A DNA stretch of 64,000 bases from Gallionella sp. (GCA_028710565.1 JAQTTV010000013.1:1-64000), one strand, 5' to 3'. Shown: positions 36,038 through 44,818, counted from the first letter of the stretch. The notes: generated from the sequence alone by a model not told the origin. Numbers and translations: made by a program.

Positions 36038-36430
36038 ATGATTTATGCTATTCAAGAAGCCTCATTGGCTGCCAAGTTGCGACGAGGGGATGTGTTTGCA
36101 ACCGAATGTCCTTCACGCGAAGTGCTTAAACACGTCACCAGCCGATGGGGAGTATTGGTACTGGTGGCTTTGCGAGACGGGACGCATCGTTTCAGCGAGC
36201 TGCGCCGCAAGATCGGGGGCGTAAGCGAAAAAATGCTCGCACAGACATTACAACAGCTAGAGCAAGATGGCTTCGTCAACCGACTATCGCATCCAGTGGT
36301 GCCACCGCACGTGGAATATACCCTCACCCCGCTGGGTGAAGAAGTGAGTCTACAAGTTGAGTCACTGACCAACTGGATAGAAACCAACTTGCCAAACATC
36401 ATGAATGCACAGCAAAAATCAGCCCGTTAA
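36038..36430 (+). CDS. ytfH: HxlR-family transcriptional regulator
   Basis: A 130-residue winged-helix regulator. The conserved Cys in ATECPSREVLKHVTSRWG is present; in related HxlR proteins this Cys senses quinones, aldehydes or oxidants. The recognition region reads HRFSELRRKIGGVSEKMLAQTLQQLEQDG, and the wing segment is VPPHVEYTLTPLG. It closely resembles E. coli YtfH and diverges from qorB, so it likely controls qorB and itself. Confidence 0.93.
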   Translation: MIYAIQEASLAAKLRRGDVFATECPSREVLKHVTSRWGVLVLVALRDGTHRFSELRRKIGGVSEKMLAQTLQQLEQDGFVNRLSHPVVPPHVEYTLTPLGEEVSLQVESLTNWIETNLPNIMNAQQKSAR

Positions 36431-36459
36431 GTTTTAATGCACTTGAGTACACAAATAAA

Positions 36460-36487
36460 AAGCCCACTTCAACCAAGGAGTGGGCTT
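36460..36487. terminator. Bidirectional terminator
   Basis: AAGCCCACT (36460-36468) and AGTGGGCTT (36479-36487) form a 9-bp stem with a 10-base loop. The A-run before the stem serves the minus-strand porin gene, and the stem also closes the plus-strand regulator gene: a shared convergent terminator. Confidence 0.75.
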
Positions 36488-36512
36488 GATGTTGCCGCCG
36501 TGCTAAATCAAC

Positions 36513-37733
36513 TTAGAGCTTCCAGCTATACGCCACGCCCAAGGAGTCTTGGTACATATTGATATTCGCAGCTGTGCCACCGACCATCCCCGCCGTTCCA
36601 GCCGTACCACTCACGCTTTGTTTAAATGCGTGCATATAGGAGAAAGACAACTCGTTGTCTTTGGAAACATTCCAAGTTGCGCCTAAAGTCAGATGATCTT
36701 GCACCACCCCAGGGGCTAACACGTTGAACAAGGTTTGTGTATTCGGAATTTGTGCATTGTTATGGTTGTAACCCGCACGTACTGTCCAAGCGTCATTCCA
36801 AGCATGACTCACGCCCAGCTTGTACACGGTCATATTTTGCCAACCAAAACCTGAACCATTACTCATCCCCAATGCGCCACCTGCGGCATTGCTATTGGCA
36901 ATGGAAGCCACATTACCGTAGTCAATTTTTTCAATATCGAAAGCCATCGTGGTGCTAGGCATCATTTTGTATGCAAAACCAATGCCATAACTGGCTGGAA
37001 TATCAAAGCCACCTTGCTCAGCAAACAACCCTGCATATTTATTGAGTTTGCCCATCTTTGTTTTGGGTTGGTAAGTCGCACCCATGGTAAATTCAGGCGT
37101 AATTTCACCTGTCCAACCTAAGCGCAGCCCAATCCCCGTGGAGCTGTCTGTACCTGTATTGGTCAATGCAGCAGCGTTGCTGGACATAGGTGCGAAGGCA
37201 GCTAAACCCGTTGCGGAGAAAGTTTGATAGACCAAATTGAGCGATACGCCGATTGAGTGCTGAGGGTTGATCTTCATCGCCCAAGTGGGGGCAATAAATA
37301 ATTGCTCTAAATTGATACCCGCATTCGGACCAAAGGGGCTGGCAGTGTAAGTCGTATTCATCCCGCCGTTGCCATACACCGCCACGCCCAGCGACATATC
37401 TGAACCCATCATCTTGTTATAGCCAAATTCAGGAATCAGGAAATTACTTTTGCCATTGCCACTATAGGTATTGGCTGCCGCCCCTGTAATGTCAGCACCG
37501 CGATTCGGCACAAATAAATCCACACCCAAATCAATGCGATCACCCACCATCACCATACCAGCAGGATTGGTGGCGGCAGCCAAGCTATCTTGTGGCAACG
37601 CGATGCCCACGCCGCCCATACCTTTGGCTTTAATGCCGTAGCCGTGTGAAAAATAACCATTGGTAGCATTCGCCATCAATGGCGACAGCAACGCGGCGGC
37701 TAGAACGGACAGTACAATTTGTTTCTGATTCAT
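36513..37733 (-). CDS. FadL/OmpP1-type outer-membrane transport protein
   Basis: A 406-residue outer-membrane beta barrel. The signal peptide (MNQKQIVLSVLAAALLSPLMANA) is followed by the FadL N-terminal hatch region TNGYFSHGYGIKAKGMGGVGIALPQDSLAAATNPAGM, and the chain ends in the aromatic C-terminus typical of barrels (YSWKL). FadL-family porins take up hydrophobic molecules such as fatty acids or aromatics; the substrate here is unknown. It has its own terminator downstream. Confidence 0.9.
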   Translation of the reverse strand: MNQKQIVLSVLAAALLSPLMANATNGYFSHGYGIKAKGMGGVGIALPQDSLAAATNPAGMVMVGDRIDLGVDLFVPNRGADITGAAANTYSGNGKSNFLIPEFGYNKMMGSDMSLGVAVYGNGGMNTTYTASPFGPNAGINLEQLFIAPTWAMKINPQHSIGVSLNLVYQTFSATGLAAFAPMSSNAAALTNTGTDSSTGIGLRLGWTGEITPEFTMGATYQPKTKMGKLNKYAGLFAEQGGFDIPASYGIGFAYKMMPSTTMAFDIEKIDYGNVASIANSNAAGGALGMSNGSGFGWQNMTVYKLGVSHAWNDAWTVRAGYNHNNAQIPNTQTLFNVLAPGVVQDHLTLGATWNVSKDNELSFSYMHAFKQSVSGTAGTAGMVGGTAANINMYQDSLGVAYSWKL

Positions 37734-37805
37734 GGTACTTCTCTCCCTGAAGTTTTTTTAAATTTTTTACAACATTGTAGGCAGGGGTTTTGCCCGCCAA
37801 AAAAT

Positions 37806-37833
37806 AAAAGGTCGGGTAAAAACCCGACCTTTT
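37806..37833. terminator. Strong terminator between DsrE and FadL genes
   Basis: AAAAGGTCGGGT (37806-37817) and ACCCGACCTTTT (37822-37833) form a perfect 12-bp stem with a 4-base loop and a T-run on both strands. It lies three bases after the DsrE-type gene (minus strand) and upstream of the FadL gene start. Confidence 0.9.
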
Positions 37834-37835
37834 CG

Positions 37836-38306
37836 CTAAACAAACAGGCAAATATCTGTTTCGCCTGCAAAACCAAAGAACATCGACGCGCCGCCGTATT
37901 CCACAGGTTCGATAAACTCTTTCTTATCGAATTCAAACAAATCCACCGTCATTTGACAGGCAATAAACTTGACATCCATTTCCAAGCACATTTCACGTAA
38001 TTCTTCCAATGACGCAACGCCATGTTTTTTTAGCTTATTTTTCATCATCATGGTCGCCATTGACTCCATCCCTGGCAACATTTGCACCATCACAGGCATG
38101 GGAATCGGCATCGGCATCGCAGGATTCGCCAAAGGACTAATCATCACATCCGACAAATCCTTACGCAGCAATTGCAATCCATAAAAAGTGAAGAAAATCT
38201 GCACTTCATAGCCCAATGCTGCTGCGGTAGAAGCCAGAATAAACGGCGGATATGCCATATCCAGCGTGCCTTTGGTGGCGATAATCGCCATTTTTTTGGT
38301 AGTCAT
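37836..38306 (-). CDS. DsrE2-type sulfur-transfer protein
   Basis: A 156-residue DsrE/DsrF-like protein. The start MTTKKMAIIATKGTLDMAYPPFILASTAAALG and a membrane-leaning MPMPIPMPVMVQMLP segment match the DsrE2 subgroup. A conserved Cys in KFIACQMTVDLF is the probable persulfide carrier, with another in LREMCLEMD. DsrE2 and TusA are commonly encoded together in sulfur oxidisers and pass sulfane sulfur toward Dsr or Hdr-like oxidation. It lies 30 bases after tusA and ends at a strong terminator. Confidence 0.9.
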   Translation of the reverse strand: MTTKKMAIIATKGTLDMAYPPFILASTAAALGYEVQIFFTFYGLQLLRKDLSDVMISPLANPAMPMPIPMPVMVQMLPGMESMATMMMKNKLKKHGVASLEELREMCLEMDVKFIACQMTVDLFEFDKKEFIEPVEYGGASMFFGFAGETDICLFV

Positions 38307-38336
38307 GTTTTCCCCTTTGGAGTGGCGACTGGAAAC

Positions 38337-38564
38337 TTATTTCTTCTGCATAAAGAAAATGTACTTACCACCTTCTTCAGTATTGGACAGCAAGGTGTTA
38401 CCCGTTTGGTTGGCAAAAGCCTGCATATCTTTCACTGCGCCGCAGTCTGTAGCGATGATCTTCAACACTTGTCCAGATTCCATATCGACCAATGCCTTTT
38501 TGGTTTTGACAATAGGCAAAGGGCAAGACATACCGCTCGCATCAAATTCTTTATTGAAGTTCAT
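38337..38564 (-). CDS. tusA: TusA sulfur carrier protein
   Basis: A 75-residue sulfur carrier with the CPxP motif (GMSCPLPIVKTKKAL), whose Cys carries persulfide. The ATG at 38564 has GGGAG nine bases upstream; earlier in-frame starts lack this. It probably receives sulfur from Sox-bound or cytoplasmic donors and hands it to the DsrE-type protein encoded next. Confidence 0.95.
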   Translation of the reverse strand: MNFNKEFDASGMSCPLPIVKTKKALVDMESGQVLKIIATDCGAVKDMQAFANQTGNTLLSNTEEGGKYIFFMQKK

Positions 38565-38684
38565 TCTTTTCATCTCCCACAAGTTAATAAATTGCCACTG
38601 AAAACACACCGTTGCATGATACAAATTGCAACCCGCATTAGAGTGCATTCAGCTTGCCATCGCCATACCCACGAAGAGCAAACG

Positions 38685-38704
38685 AAATAACCCATTGGGG
38701 TTAT
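38685..38704 (-). terminator. Terminator after DUF302 gene
   Basis: AATAACCC (38685-38692) and GGGTTATT (38697-38704) form an 8-bp stem with a 4-base loop, followed on the minus strand by a moderately T-rich tract. It separates the sox genes from tusA. Confidence 0.55.
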
Positions 38705-38708
38705 TGGG

Positions 38709-39206
38709 TTAAATATCCCCGCTGCTTGCCGCCAACATCATGTCTTTTAACGCTGCCATCACGCGCTCGGCATTTTTGCGCGTATCACCCCTTAACCCTT
38801 GTATCGTGGCATCGTCCATCATCATGGCAATCACCCAGCGTTTACCTGCGTCGTCCTCCACAATGGCGATGCGACAAGGCATAAAGGCGATGGTATTCAG
38901 GTCAGCAGCGAGCATTTGTTGCGCAGTCAGTCCGTCACAAAAGTTGAAGATTTCCATGCGTTTTGCAGGTTTTCCCGTCAATGACTCGATTTCTTTGTAA
39001 AGCTGATTCACGCCCACAAACTTAAGATTGTGCTGATTAGCGCGCAGTTTTAAGGATTCGACCGCATCGTTAAAACTCACACTGTCCGCCACTTGAATGC
39101 GCAACTGTTGCACTTGGACTTTGCTGATTTCCAAGGCGGGCGGCGCGGCAAGCGTGGTTTGAGTAGAACCGAATAACAGGGCGAGAGCAAAAATAACATG
39201 GCGCAT
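38709..39206 (-). CDS. Periplasmic DUF302 protein
   Basis: A 165-residue exported protein. A signal peptide (RHVIFALALLFGSTQTTLAA) precedes a DUF302 domain with VADSVSFNDAVESLKLRANQHNLKFVGV, a FNFCDGLTAQQML segment and MPCRIAIVEDDAGKRWV. DUF302 proteins are frequent beside sox genes in sulfur oxidisers, but their role is not established. The two Cys residues could bind heme, metal or sulfur. AAGGAAA precedes the ATG. Confidence 0.88.
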   Translation of the reverse strand: MRHVIFALALLFGSTQTTLAAPPALEISKVQVQQLRIQVADSVSFNDAVESLKLRANQHNLKFVGVNQLYKEIESLTGKPAKRMEIFNFCDGLTAQQMLAADLNTIAFMPCRIAIVEDDAGKRWVIAMMMDDATIQGLRGDTRKNAERVMAALKDMMLAASSGDI

Positions 39207-39232
39207 GGTGGTTTCCTTACAATTGAGTTTGT

Positions 39233-39793
39233 TTAACGGACAAATGCTTCTAACTTGAGTAAGTGGCGTTCATTGGGGGCGAGTTTATGCTTTACCTCGC
39301 TAGATTTCCCGTTGAAAGTCTCCCGTTCAATGACCATCCCCGTCAGGTAATTGGTGCTGATCGTCCGCTTTATTTCATCTTCAGGCGCATAAGAATTTTC
39401 TTCCTGCCCAATAAGAAAAAATCCAGCTGATTGAGTGACATATTTAAACTGGTAAACCTCGTTGAAAGTTAGGGCGAGGGAGTTGTGAAATACCGTAATA
39501 AAAATAGATTTTCGCTTTATTTCTATATCTGCTGTGCCATATTCAATCTCTGATGATCTGGCAAATGACTCATAAGACCCATCTGACTTACCTTTTAGCA
39601 CAACAACTGCATCATTCAACCCATCCTTGTTAAGTAACACAAAGTCGTCGATACCATCATTATTTAGGTCACCTTGGACAATTCGACCTGAATTGGGATA
39701 CATCGCTTTAATGCGCTCCACTACATTGATCGGTGGCAAGGCAAACGCGGATTGTACGAAGCCGAATAACAGAGCGATAATCAGGTAGCGCAT
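39233..39793 (-). CDS. Exported protein with FG-GAP/EF-hand-like repeat
   Basis: A 186-residue secreted protein of unknown role. The ATG at 39793 opens a signal peptide (RYLIIALLFGFVQSAFA) and was chosen over an upstream start for that reason; its ribosome site (AAAGAAA) is weak. GDLNNDGIDDFVLL is a calcium-binding-like repeat of the FG-GAP type. The signal peptide ends and short PP motifs resemble the DUF302 neighbour. It lies between soxB and the DUF302 gene in the same direction. Confidence 0.72.
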   Translation of the reverse strand: MRYLIIALLFGFVQSAFALPPINVVERIKAMYPNSGRIVQGDLNNDGIDDFVLLNKDGLNDAVVVLKGKSDGSYESFARSSEIEYGTADIEIKRKSIFITVFHNSLALTFNEVYQFKYVTQSAGFFLIGQEENSYAPEDEIKRTISTNYLTGMVIERETFNGKSSEVKHKLAPNERHLLKLEAFVR

Positions 39794-39889
39794 GATGATT
39801 TCTTTTGTAGGGGCGCACCTGTGTGTGCGCCCATTTTTCACGAGATGAACATATTGGGGCGAAAGAAGGGCTGACACGTAGGTCTGCCC

Positions 39890-41614
39890 CTACGATATCC
39901 CTAAATTGCCATCCGTCCCTTTGATTTTCGGCACGTTCGGCTGGATCACTTTAATGACTTTTTCATGCCGTAAATATCTTGCCACCAAATCCCAAATTGC
40001 TTCGCCGCCGCTGTCGCGTGCCGCTTCGGACACGCCTGCCCAGCCTGCGACTTTGTAGCGTTTATCCGCCTCTAAAGGTTTACCGTTGAGTTGCAGCTCT
40101 TGGATGCGGTTGCCCATTTTGGCGGCAGGATCGCAGGTGTATTGCACGCCGCCAACACGCACCATGTCGCCGCCTTGTTGGTAATACGGGTCGGGGTTGA
40201 ACAGGTTGTCGCCCACGTCTTCCAGTACGTTTTTGATTTGCGCGCCTGTCATTTCGGTGAGCGTGGTCGCGGAATAAGTAATAGCCGTCTGTGCCATCAA
40301 ATCTTCCATGGTAATCATACTGTTAGGCAATAGCGATGTCCCCCAACGAAAGCCTGGGGAGAAGGCAATCGGTGCGTCTTTTTCGCGCATCAACGCGTCC
40401 AAAATCACTTGGTCAAAGCTGCCGTTGAAGTTGCCACGGCGATACAGCAAGCCATCGGTCAGCGCAAGCGGTTCGGCGAGTTTTGCGGCAAACGGGCTGC
40501 GCACGCGTTGAATCAATGCCGCCATGTCAGCATCGGCGGGTAGCAAATTGGCAAAAATCGGCAGCAATTTATAATGGAAATTCGCCACTTTGCCGTTTTT
40601 AACTTCAAAGTCCAACACGCCTAAAAACTTGCCGTTAGAACCTGCATTCGTCACCAAAGTGGTGCCGCCCGCATTTTTCACGGGAATCGGCGTAGGGATG
40701 CCGTCGTGGGTATGTCCGCCCAAAATCGCGTCTAGCCCGCGCACGCGGGAGGCGAGTTTCAAATCTACATCCATGCCGTTGTGCGACAACAGCACCACCA
40801 CTTGCGCGCCTTTTTGACGGGCTTCATCTATGGTGGTTTGCAAGGATTCTTCTTGAATACCGAACGACCAATCGGGCACAAAATAGCGTGGATTGGCGAT
40901 GGTGGTGTAGGGAAAAGCCTGCCCGATAATGGCGACAGGGATGTGATTGATTTCGCGGATGACGTAAGGTTTAAACACGGGATCGCCAAAATCGGTCGTT
41001 TTGACGTTTTGCGCCACGATGTCGATATGTCCTTTCAGCGTCCCCGCCTCCGCATCTTTGATACGTTCCGCGCCGTAAGTCGCTTCAAAATGCAGGGTCA
41101 TCACATCCACGCCCAATTGCACACACGCATCCATCATGTCTTGCCCACGCGTCCACAGCGCGGTCGCCGACCCTTGCCAAGTATCGCCGCCATCCAATAG
41201 CAGCGATTGCGGGCGGGCGGCGCGCAGTTGTTTCACCAAAGTGGCGAGATGCGCGAAACCCCCGACTTTGCCGTAAATTTTCGCCGCTTCGGTGTAATTG
41301 AGCGAAGTAAAAGCGTGGGCTTCGGGAGTATTGGGGCGAATGCCGAATTGTTTCAGAAACGCATGATTGACCAGATGCGGCGGCTGATTGCGCATCGCGC
41401 CAAACCCCAGATTGATATGCGGTTCACGGTAGTACAGCGGATTGAGTTGCGCGTGTACATCGGTGATATGCAGCAGACTGACGTTGCCACGATTCGGCAC
41501 GTCATACAATTTCGCGGCGTGTGCGGCGGCAAGGCTTTCGCGGCTGCTCAAAGTCAATCCCCCCGCAGCGGTGATGGCTAACACCTGTAAAAATTCACGA
41601 CGATTGATACTCAT
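39890..41614 (-). CDS. soxB: Sulfate thiohydrolase SoxB
   Basis: A 574-residue periplasmic enzyme that releases sulfate from SoxYZ-bound S-sulfonate. It starts with a Tat signal (NRREFLQVLAITAAGG). The 5'-nucleotidase-type dimetal site is visible in LLHITDVHAQLNPLYYR, LLDGGDTWQGSA, LLSHNGMDVD and ILGGHTHDGIP. AGGAG lies seven bases before the ATG. Length and motifs are normal for SoxB. Confidence 0.97.
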   Translation of the reverse strand: MSINRREFLQVLAITAAGGLTLSSRESLAAAHAAKLYDVPNRGNVSLLHITDVHAQLNPLYYREPHINLGFGAMRNQPPHLVNHAFLKQFGIRPNTPEAHAFTSLNYTEAAKIYGKVGGFAHLATLVKQLRAARPQSLLLDGGDTWQGSATALWTRGQDMMDACVQLGVDVMTLHFEATYGAERIKDAEAGTLKGHIDIVAQNVKTTDFGDPVFKPYVIREINHIPVAIIGQAFPYTTIANPRYFVPDWSFGIQEESLQTTIDEARQKGAQVVVLLSHNGMDVDLKLASRVRGLDAILGGHTHDGIPTPIPVKNAGGTTLVTNAGSNGKFLGVLDFEVKNGKVANFHYKLLPIFANLLPADADMAALIQRVRSPFAAKLAEPLALTDGLLYRRGNFNGSFDQVILDALMREKDAPIAFSPGFRWGTSLLPNSMITMEDLMAQTAITYSATTLTEMTGAQIKNVLEDVGDNLFNPDPYYQQGGDMVRVGGVQYTCDPAAKMGNRIQELQLNGKPLEADKRYKVAGWAGVSEAARDSGGEAIWDLVARYLRHEKVIKVIQPNVPKIKGTDGNLGIS

Positions 41615-41657
41615 GGAAAAACTCCTAGGAGGTATTTAAATGGCACACTACCACCAT

Positions 41658-41692
41658 GCGTAGGTTGGGTTGAGCGCAAGCTGCGCCCAACC
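41658..41692. repeat. Palindromic intergenic repeat
   Basis: GGTTGGG...CCCAACC arms enclose GAGCGCAAGCTGCGC, forming a long imperfect hairpin just upstream of soxB. The same words recur at 42130-42211, so this is a dispersed repeat family distinct from the YTAR-flanked elements. Confidence 0.6.
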
Positions 41693-41709
41693 AATCAGCG
41701 CAAATTCGA

Positions 41710-42099
41710 TTACAAGCAAACAGTGGGTAGCCTACCATCGGGTAATTTTCGAGTAATGAAATGGGTGACTTGATCTTGAGTATTAACGACCAACGTTACT
41801 TGCAGTTTTTGAGTGCATGGAAAACCAGGCAATTCCTGATAACAAATAAGGGGTTCGCAGTAAAAATCTTTACTTCTAAAAATGGCAATCGCTACATTGC
41901 GTGATTTACCTGTCAGTTGCCATGATTGAACAATCGCTTCAAATTCAGCCGCACTTTGATAGCGTACTCCCGTATTGAACATGGCTGCACCAAGTAATAG
42001 ACCCGCAGAAACTAGGGCTTGAAAGTTAATTGCGATTATGGCAATCACTATCACAATCATCACACCTTGCCGACGTGAGCCTAGCTTGAACAGTTTCAT
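41710..42099 (-). CDS. Small membrane-anchored protein of unknown function
   Basis: A 129-residue protein with an N-terminal basic stretch and a hydrophobic helix (GVMIVIVIAIIAINFQALVSAGLLLGA) that would anchor it, followed by a periplasmic domain with Cys residues in FYCEPLICYQELPGFPCTQ and a final Cys. I do not recognise the family. It lies between soxX and soxB and has AGGAG before its ATG. Confidence 0.65.
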   Translation of the reverse strand: MKLFKLGSRRQGVMIVIVIAIIAINFQALVSAGLLLGAAMFNTGVRYQSAAEFEAIVQSWQLTGKSRNVAIAIFRSKDFYCEPLICYQELPGFPCTQKLQVTLVVNTQDQVTHFITRKLPDGRLPTVCL

Positions 42100-42129
42100 G
42101 TTGGTTATGCTCCTACTCTAAAAACAGCG

Positions 42130-42211
42130 CGTAGCTTGGGTTGAGTGCAAGCTGCGCCCAATAAATTCACGCGGTAAACGTTGGGCTTCACTGCGTTCAA
42201 CCCAACCTACG
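42130..42211. repeat. Inverted pair of palindromic repeats
   Basis: CGTAGCTTGGGTTGAG at the left and CTTCACTGCGTTCAACCC with CCTACG at the right are inverted relatives. The left unit also matches the repeat at 41658. It fills most of the gap between soxX and the small membrane protein gene. Confidence 0.6.
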
Positions 42212-42280
42212 GACTCCTTGTTGGAACGCGGTACCGATGGCGCAATTCCCTCGCCCGCTTGTGGGAGAGGGGAGTCAAAA

Positions 42281-42892
42281 TTATTCCTTATTCACCAACG
42301 ACTCTGGATCAAGCAGCAACGCGACTAGGTCTTTGATTTGACTTTCGGTCAATGCGCCGACGTGTCCGAAGCGGGGCATGTTGGTGCATAAATTAAAGGC
42401 TTTGGCGTTGTAGATGCGACCATAGACATACTTTTGCATTTCTGGGGTGTTGCCGCGATTCCTGCCGAAATGCAGCAAACTAGGACCTATCGTGCCGTAG
42501 GCGATTTCTTTGGGGGAGAGTTGGTGGCAGTTATAGCAATTGCCGCCGACCACGTCGCCTTCTTTATCCGTCCACGTCAAGCCGCGCCCGCTTTGGGCTA
42601 ATTTTTCGCCTGCTTTCCAGTCGCCCATCAATTTTCCATCGGCGGGATATTTGACCGCAGCGAGTTGTTCTTTTTCCAGCTTATCTTGCAAGGCGTGGGG
42701 CGGGCGGTCGCGGTATTGGGTACACAGGGCTTGGATTTTGTCTTGTTTGACGCGATCCACTTTGGCGATGCCTTTGTCGCGGAAGTCACGTTGAATGACG
42801 GTCAACGCCTTGGTATCAAGGGCGGTATCTTTGTTGGCGGCGTAAGCGGTTGGTGCGCACATTGCGATGACGAGCAGTACAATTTTTTTCAT
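42281..42892 (-). CDS. soxX: Cytochrome c SoxX
   Basis: A 203-residue periplasmic monoheme cytochrome that pairs with SoxA to attach thiosulfate to SoxY. The signal peptide is MKKIVLLVIAMCAPTAYA. The heme site is NCYNCHQ, with the distal Met in TNMPRFGH. An N-terminal extension of about 90 residues before the heme domain makes it longer than the smallest SoxX proteins. It lies 12 bases after soxA. Confidence 0.95.
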   Translation of the reverse strand: MKKIVLLVIAMCAPTAYAANKDTALDTKALTVIQRDFRDKGIAKVDRVKQDKIQALCTQYRDRPPHALQDKLEKEQLAAVKYPADGKLMGDWKAGEKLAQSGRGLTWTDKEGDVVGGNCYNCHQLSPKEIAYGTIGPSLLHFGRNRGNTPEMQKYVYGRIYNAKAFNLCTNMPRFGHVGALTESQIKDLVALLLDPESLVNKE

Positions 42893-42904
42893 GTTTTTTC
42901 TCCC

Positions 42905-43705
42905 TTATCGTTTGATGGCAGGGCCGTCATACACGGCATCATTGGCATTGGCTGCCAAGAACATGGTCAATGCCACGGTCAATTCCGAGCCAAACACGGG
43001 TTCGGGGAAGCGTTGTTGACGGAAGCAATCGTTGATGCGCCATTGGAACGAGCGGAACAAGCCTTGTGAGACGCGATACGCGGGCCAAGTGGTGTAAGCG
43101 CGTTGCGCGCCGATATTGGTGGTGAGATTGGGCAAATCTTGCAAGCGAATGCGGCGACCATTTTCGCTATGGCAAGTGGCGCAAGAAAAGTCATAAGGAC
43201 CTGCGCGGTAGAAGAAAATCCGCTTGCCGATTTCGTAGGCGGCTTTTTCTTTGGGATGTTTGAGCGCAACCGCCATTTTCATGCCCTTGGATTGCCCCAC
43301 GACATAGGCGACCAAGCCTTCAATGTTGGATTTTTCGCTGGTGGTGCTAAACGGTTTGCGGGTGATGTCGGCTTCGGGGATACCTTGCAAGGTGGTCATG
43401 CAGGTCAATAAGCGCGATTCCAAATCTTGCACGCGTTTGGTGTCGGCGAAATAACGCGGCAATTCGGCATACGCGCCTTTCACCATGCCCGCCCCTTTGC
43501 CCAGATCGCATTTTTCCAAGGAGGCGTTTTTCGTCCCCGCAGCGGTTTTCCACAGCTCTTCGCCACGCATTTCGTCTAATTCGGCAGGATTGCCATCGCT
43601 GACCATTTCGCGGTATTTCGCGATTTCGTCAGCACTTTTGTCGTCACTGGCAAAGCCCAAACAGGGGATCGCCAGTGCTAAGGTGAGGATAATTCGAGTG
43701 TACAT
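42905..43705 (-). CDS. soxA: Cytochrome SoxA (monoheme type)
   Basis: A 266-residue periplasmic subunit of SoxAX. The signal peptide is MYTRIILTLALAIPCLGFA. Only the C-terminal heme motif is present (CATCHSENG); the N-terminal domain has KCDLGKG without a CxxCH, so this is the monoheme class. The active-site Cys lies in RINDCFRQQRFPEP. GGAGAG precedes the ATG. A short mobile element separates it from soxZ upstream. Confidence 0.95.
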   Translation of the reverse strand: MYTRIILTLALAIPCLGFASDDKSADEIAKYREMVSDGNPAELDEMRGEELWKTAAGTKNASLEKCDLGKGAGMVKGAYAELPRYFADTKRVQDLESRLLTCMTTLQGIPEADITRKPFSTTSEKSNIEGLVAYVVGQSKGMKMAVALKHPKEKAAYEIGKRIFFYRAGPYDFSCATCHSENGRRIRLQDLPNLTTNIGAQRAYTTWPAYRVSQGLFRSFQWRINDCFRQQRFPEPVFGSELTVALTMFLAANANDAVYDGPAIKR

Positions 43706-43792
43706 TGCAATACTCTCCAGAAGAAGGGGTTCAAAAATGAGTTGTGAGCTAATAGTTACTAGTTAGCAAGCACACAATCTCAGTTTATCTAA

Positions 43793-43923
43793 GGAAGCAC
43801 TGATTAAATCCGTTCGCCCTGAGCTTGTCGAAGTGTGAACGGATTTAATTCATTGATTTTATTAAATCTTCCGCTCATGGTTCGACAGGCTCACCACGAA
43901 CGGAAGATTTAATCAGTATTTCC
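43793..43923. mobile_element. IS5-type MITE, copy 3 (131 bp), between soxZ and soxA
   Basis: Flanked by CTAA at 43789-43792 and 43924-43927. The ends GGAAGCACTGATTAAATCC and AATCAGTATTTCC are inverted repeats. The arms are in the reverse order to copies 1 and 2, so the element is inverted. It lies in the soxYZ-soxAX gap and could affect cotranscription. The rest of 43706-43978 holds no gene. Confidence 0.88.
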
Positions 43924-43978
43924 CTAACTTAATTTATGCTAAAAAACCATCAACCAGCCATCGACCAACAGCTATCCA

Positions 43979-44299
43979 CTAAACTTTTTCAGTAATTTCG
44001 ACTTCGTCGCTGCGGGTATCACCTTTGTTATCCAACCACGTGACTGACACTTTTTCACCTTTTACGCCGCCTTTGAAGCGGAAAGCCAAATAGGGATCTT
44101 TAGACACCGCCGTACCAAATTGCGCATCCAACACCACTTTATCTTGATGTTTAGCGAGGACTTCCGTGATAAACCAAGCGGGTACCAGCGCGCCATCGGC
44201 ATCTTTGCGCAAACCTGTTTCCATCGCGTGTCCCATCAGGACTTTGACTTCTGTGATGCCATCCTTAACGGCGGCACGAATTTTCATTGGGCTACCCAT
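43979..44299 (-). CDS. soxZ: Sulfur carrier complex subunit SoxZ
   Basis: A 106-residue immunoglobulin-like partner of SoxY. Typical segments include KVLMGHAMETGLRKD, PAWFITEV and the C-terminal KGEKVSVTWLDNKGDTR. It lacks a signal peptide and would be exported with SoxY through the Tat system. GGAG precedes the ATG, and soxY lies 24 bases upstream. Confidence 0.96.
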   Translation of the reverse strand: MGSPMKIRAAVKDGITEVKVLMGHAMETGLRKDADGALVPAWFITEVLAKHQDKVVLDAQFGTAVSKDPYLAFRFKGGVKGEKVSVTWLDNKGDTRSDEVEITEKV

Positions 44300-44323
44300 G
44301 CTTATTTCTCCTTGTTCCGTTGA

Positions 44324-44791
44324 TTAGCCGCCGCAGCCGCCTTGCGTCACTTTGACTTCTTTCGCGGCACGATACAATTTTCCATCGGCTTTCACCAGCA
44401 CAATCACCGTGGCGGTTTGTCCCATTTTAACGCGCGTGGTCACAAAGGTTTCTGTGCCAGCGGGCAGATTAAAGTTCGCCGCCAGCACATTAGGATTCTT
44501 ATCCACAAACACCATAATTTGCGTGGCATTGGGCAAGGTGCTGCTCACACTGATCGGCACCACTGCGCCATTTTCAGCAATTTCAGGCACATTGAGCTGA
44601 ATATCCCCACTATTTTCGGGCAACACTGCACCAATCAAATCCAAGGCTTCATTCATGCTTTTGGCAGAAAATAAAGTCTTATTCCATTCGGCGTGCGCGA
44701 AAGAGGGCATCAGTCCCAGCGAGGCGAACACGCCCCACAGTCCTAATGCCCCTCCTGTTTTCAATACCTGACGGCGTTCCAAATTAACCAT
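44324..44791 (-). CDS. soxY: Sulfur carrier SoxY
   Basis: A 155-residue periplasmic carrier whose C-terminal Cys holds pathway intermediates. The chain ends VTQGGCGG, the expected swinging arm. The N-terminus has a twin-arginine signal (LERRQVLKTGGALGLWG). GGAGGAG lies just before the ATG. It is the first sox gene after the usp gene in the transcription direction. Confidence 0.97.
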   Translation of the reverse strand: MVNLERRQVLKTGGALGLWGVFASLGLMPSFAHAEWNKTLFSAKSMNEALDLIGAVLPENSGDIQLNVPEIAENGAVVPISVSSTLPNATQIMVFVDKNPNVLAANFNLPAGTETFVTTRVKMGQTATVIVLVKADGKLYRAAKEVKVTQGGCGG

Positions 44792-44818
44792 TGCTCCTCC
44801 GTATGTTGATGATGTTAA

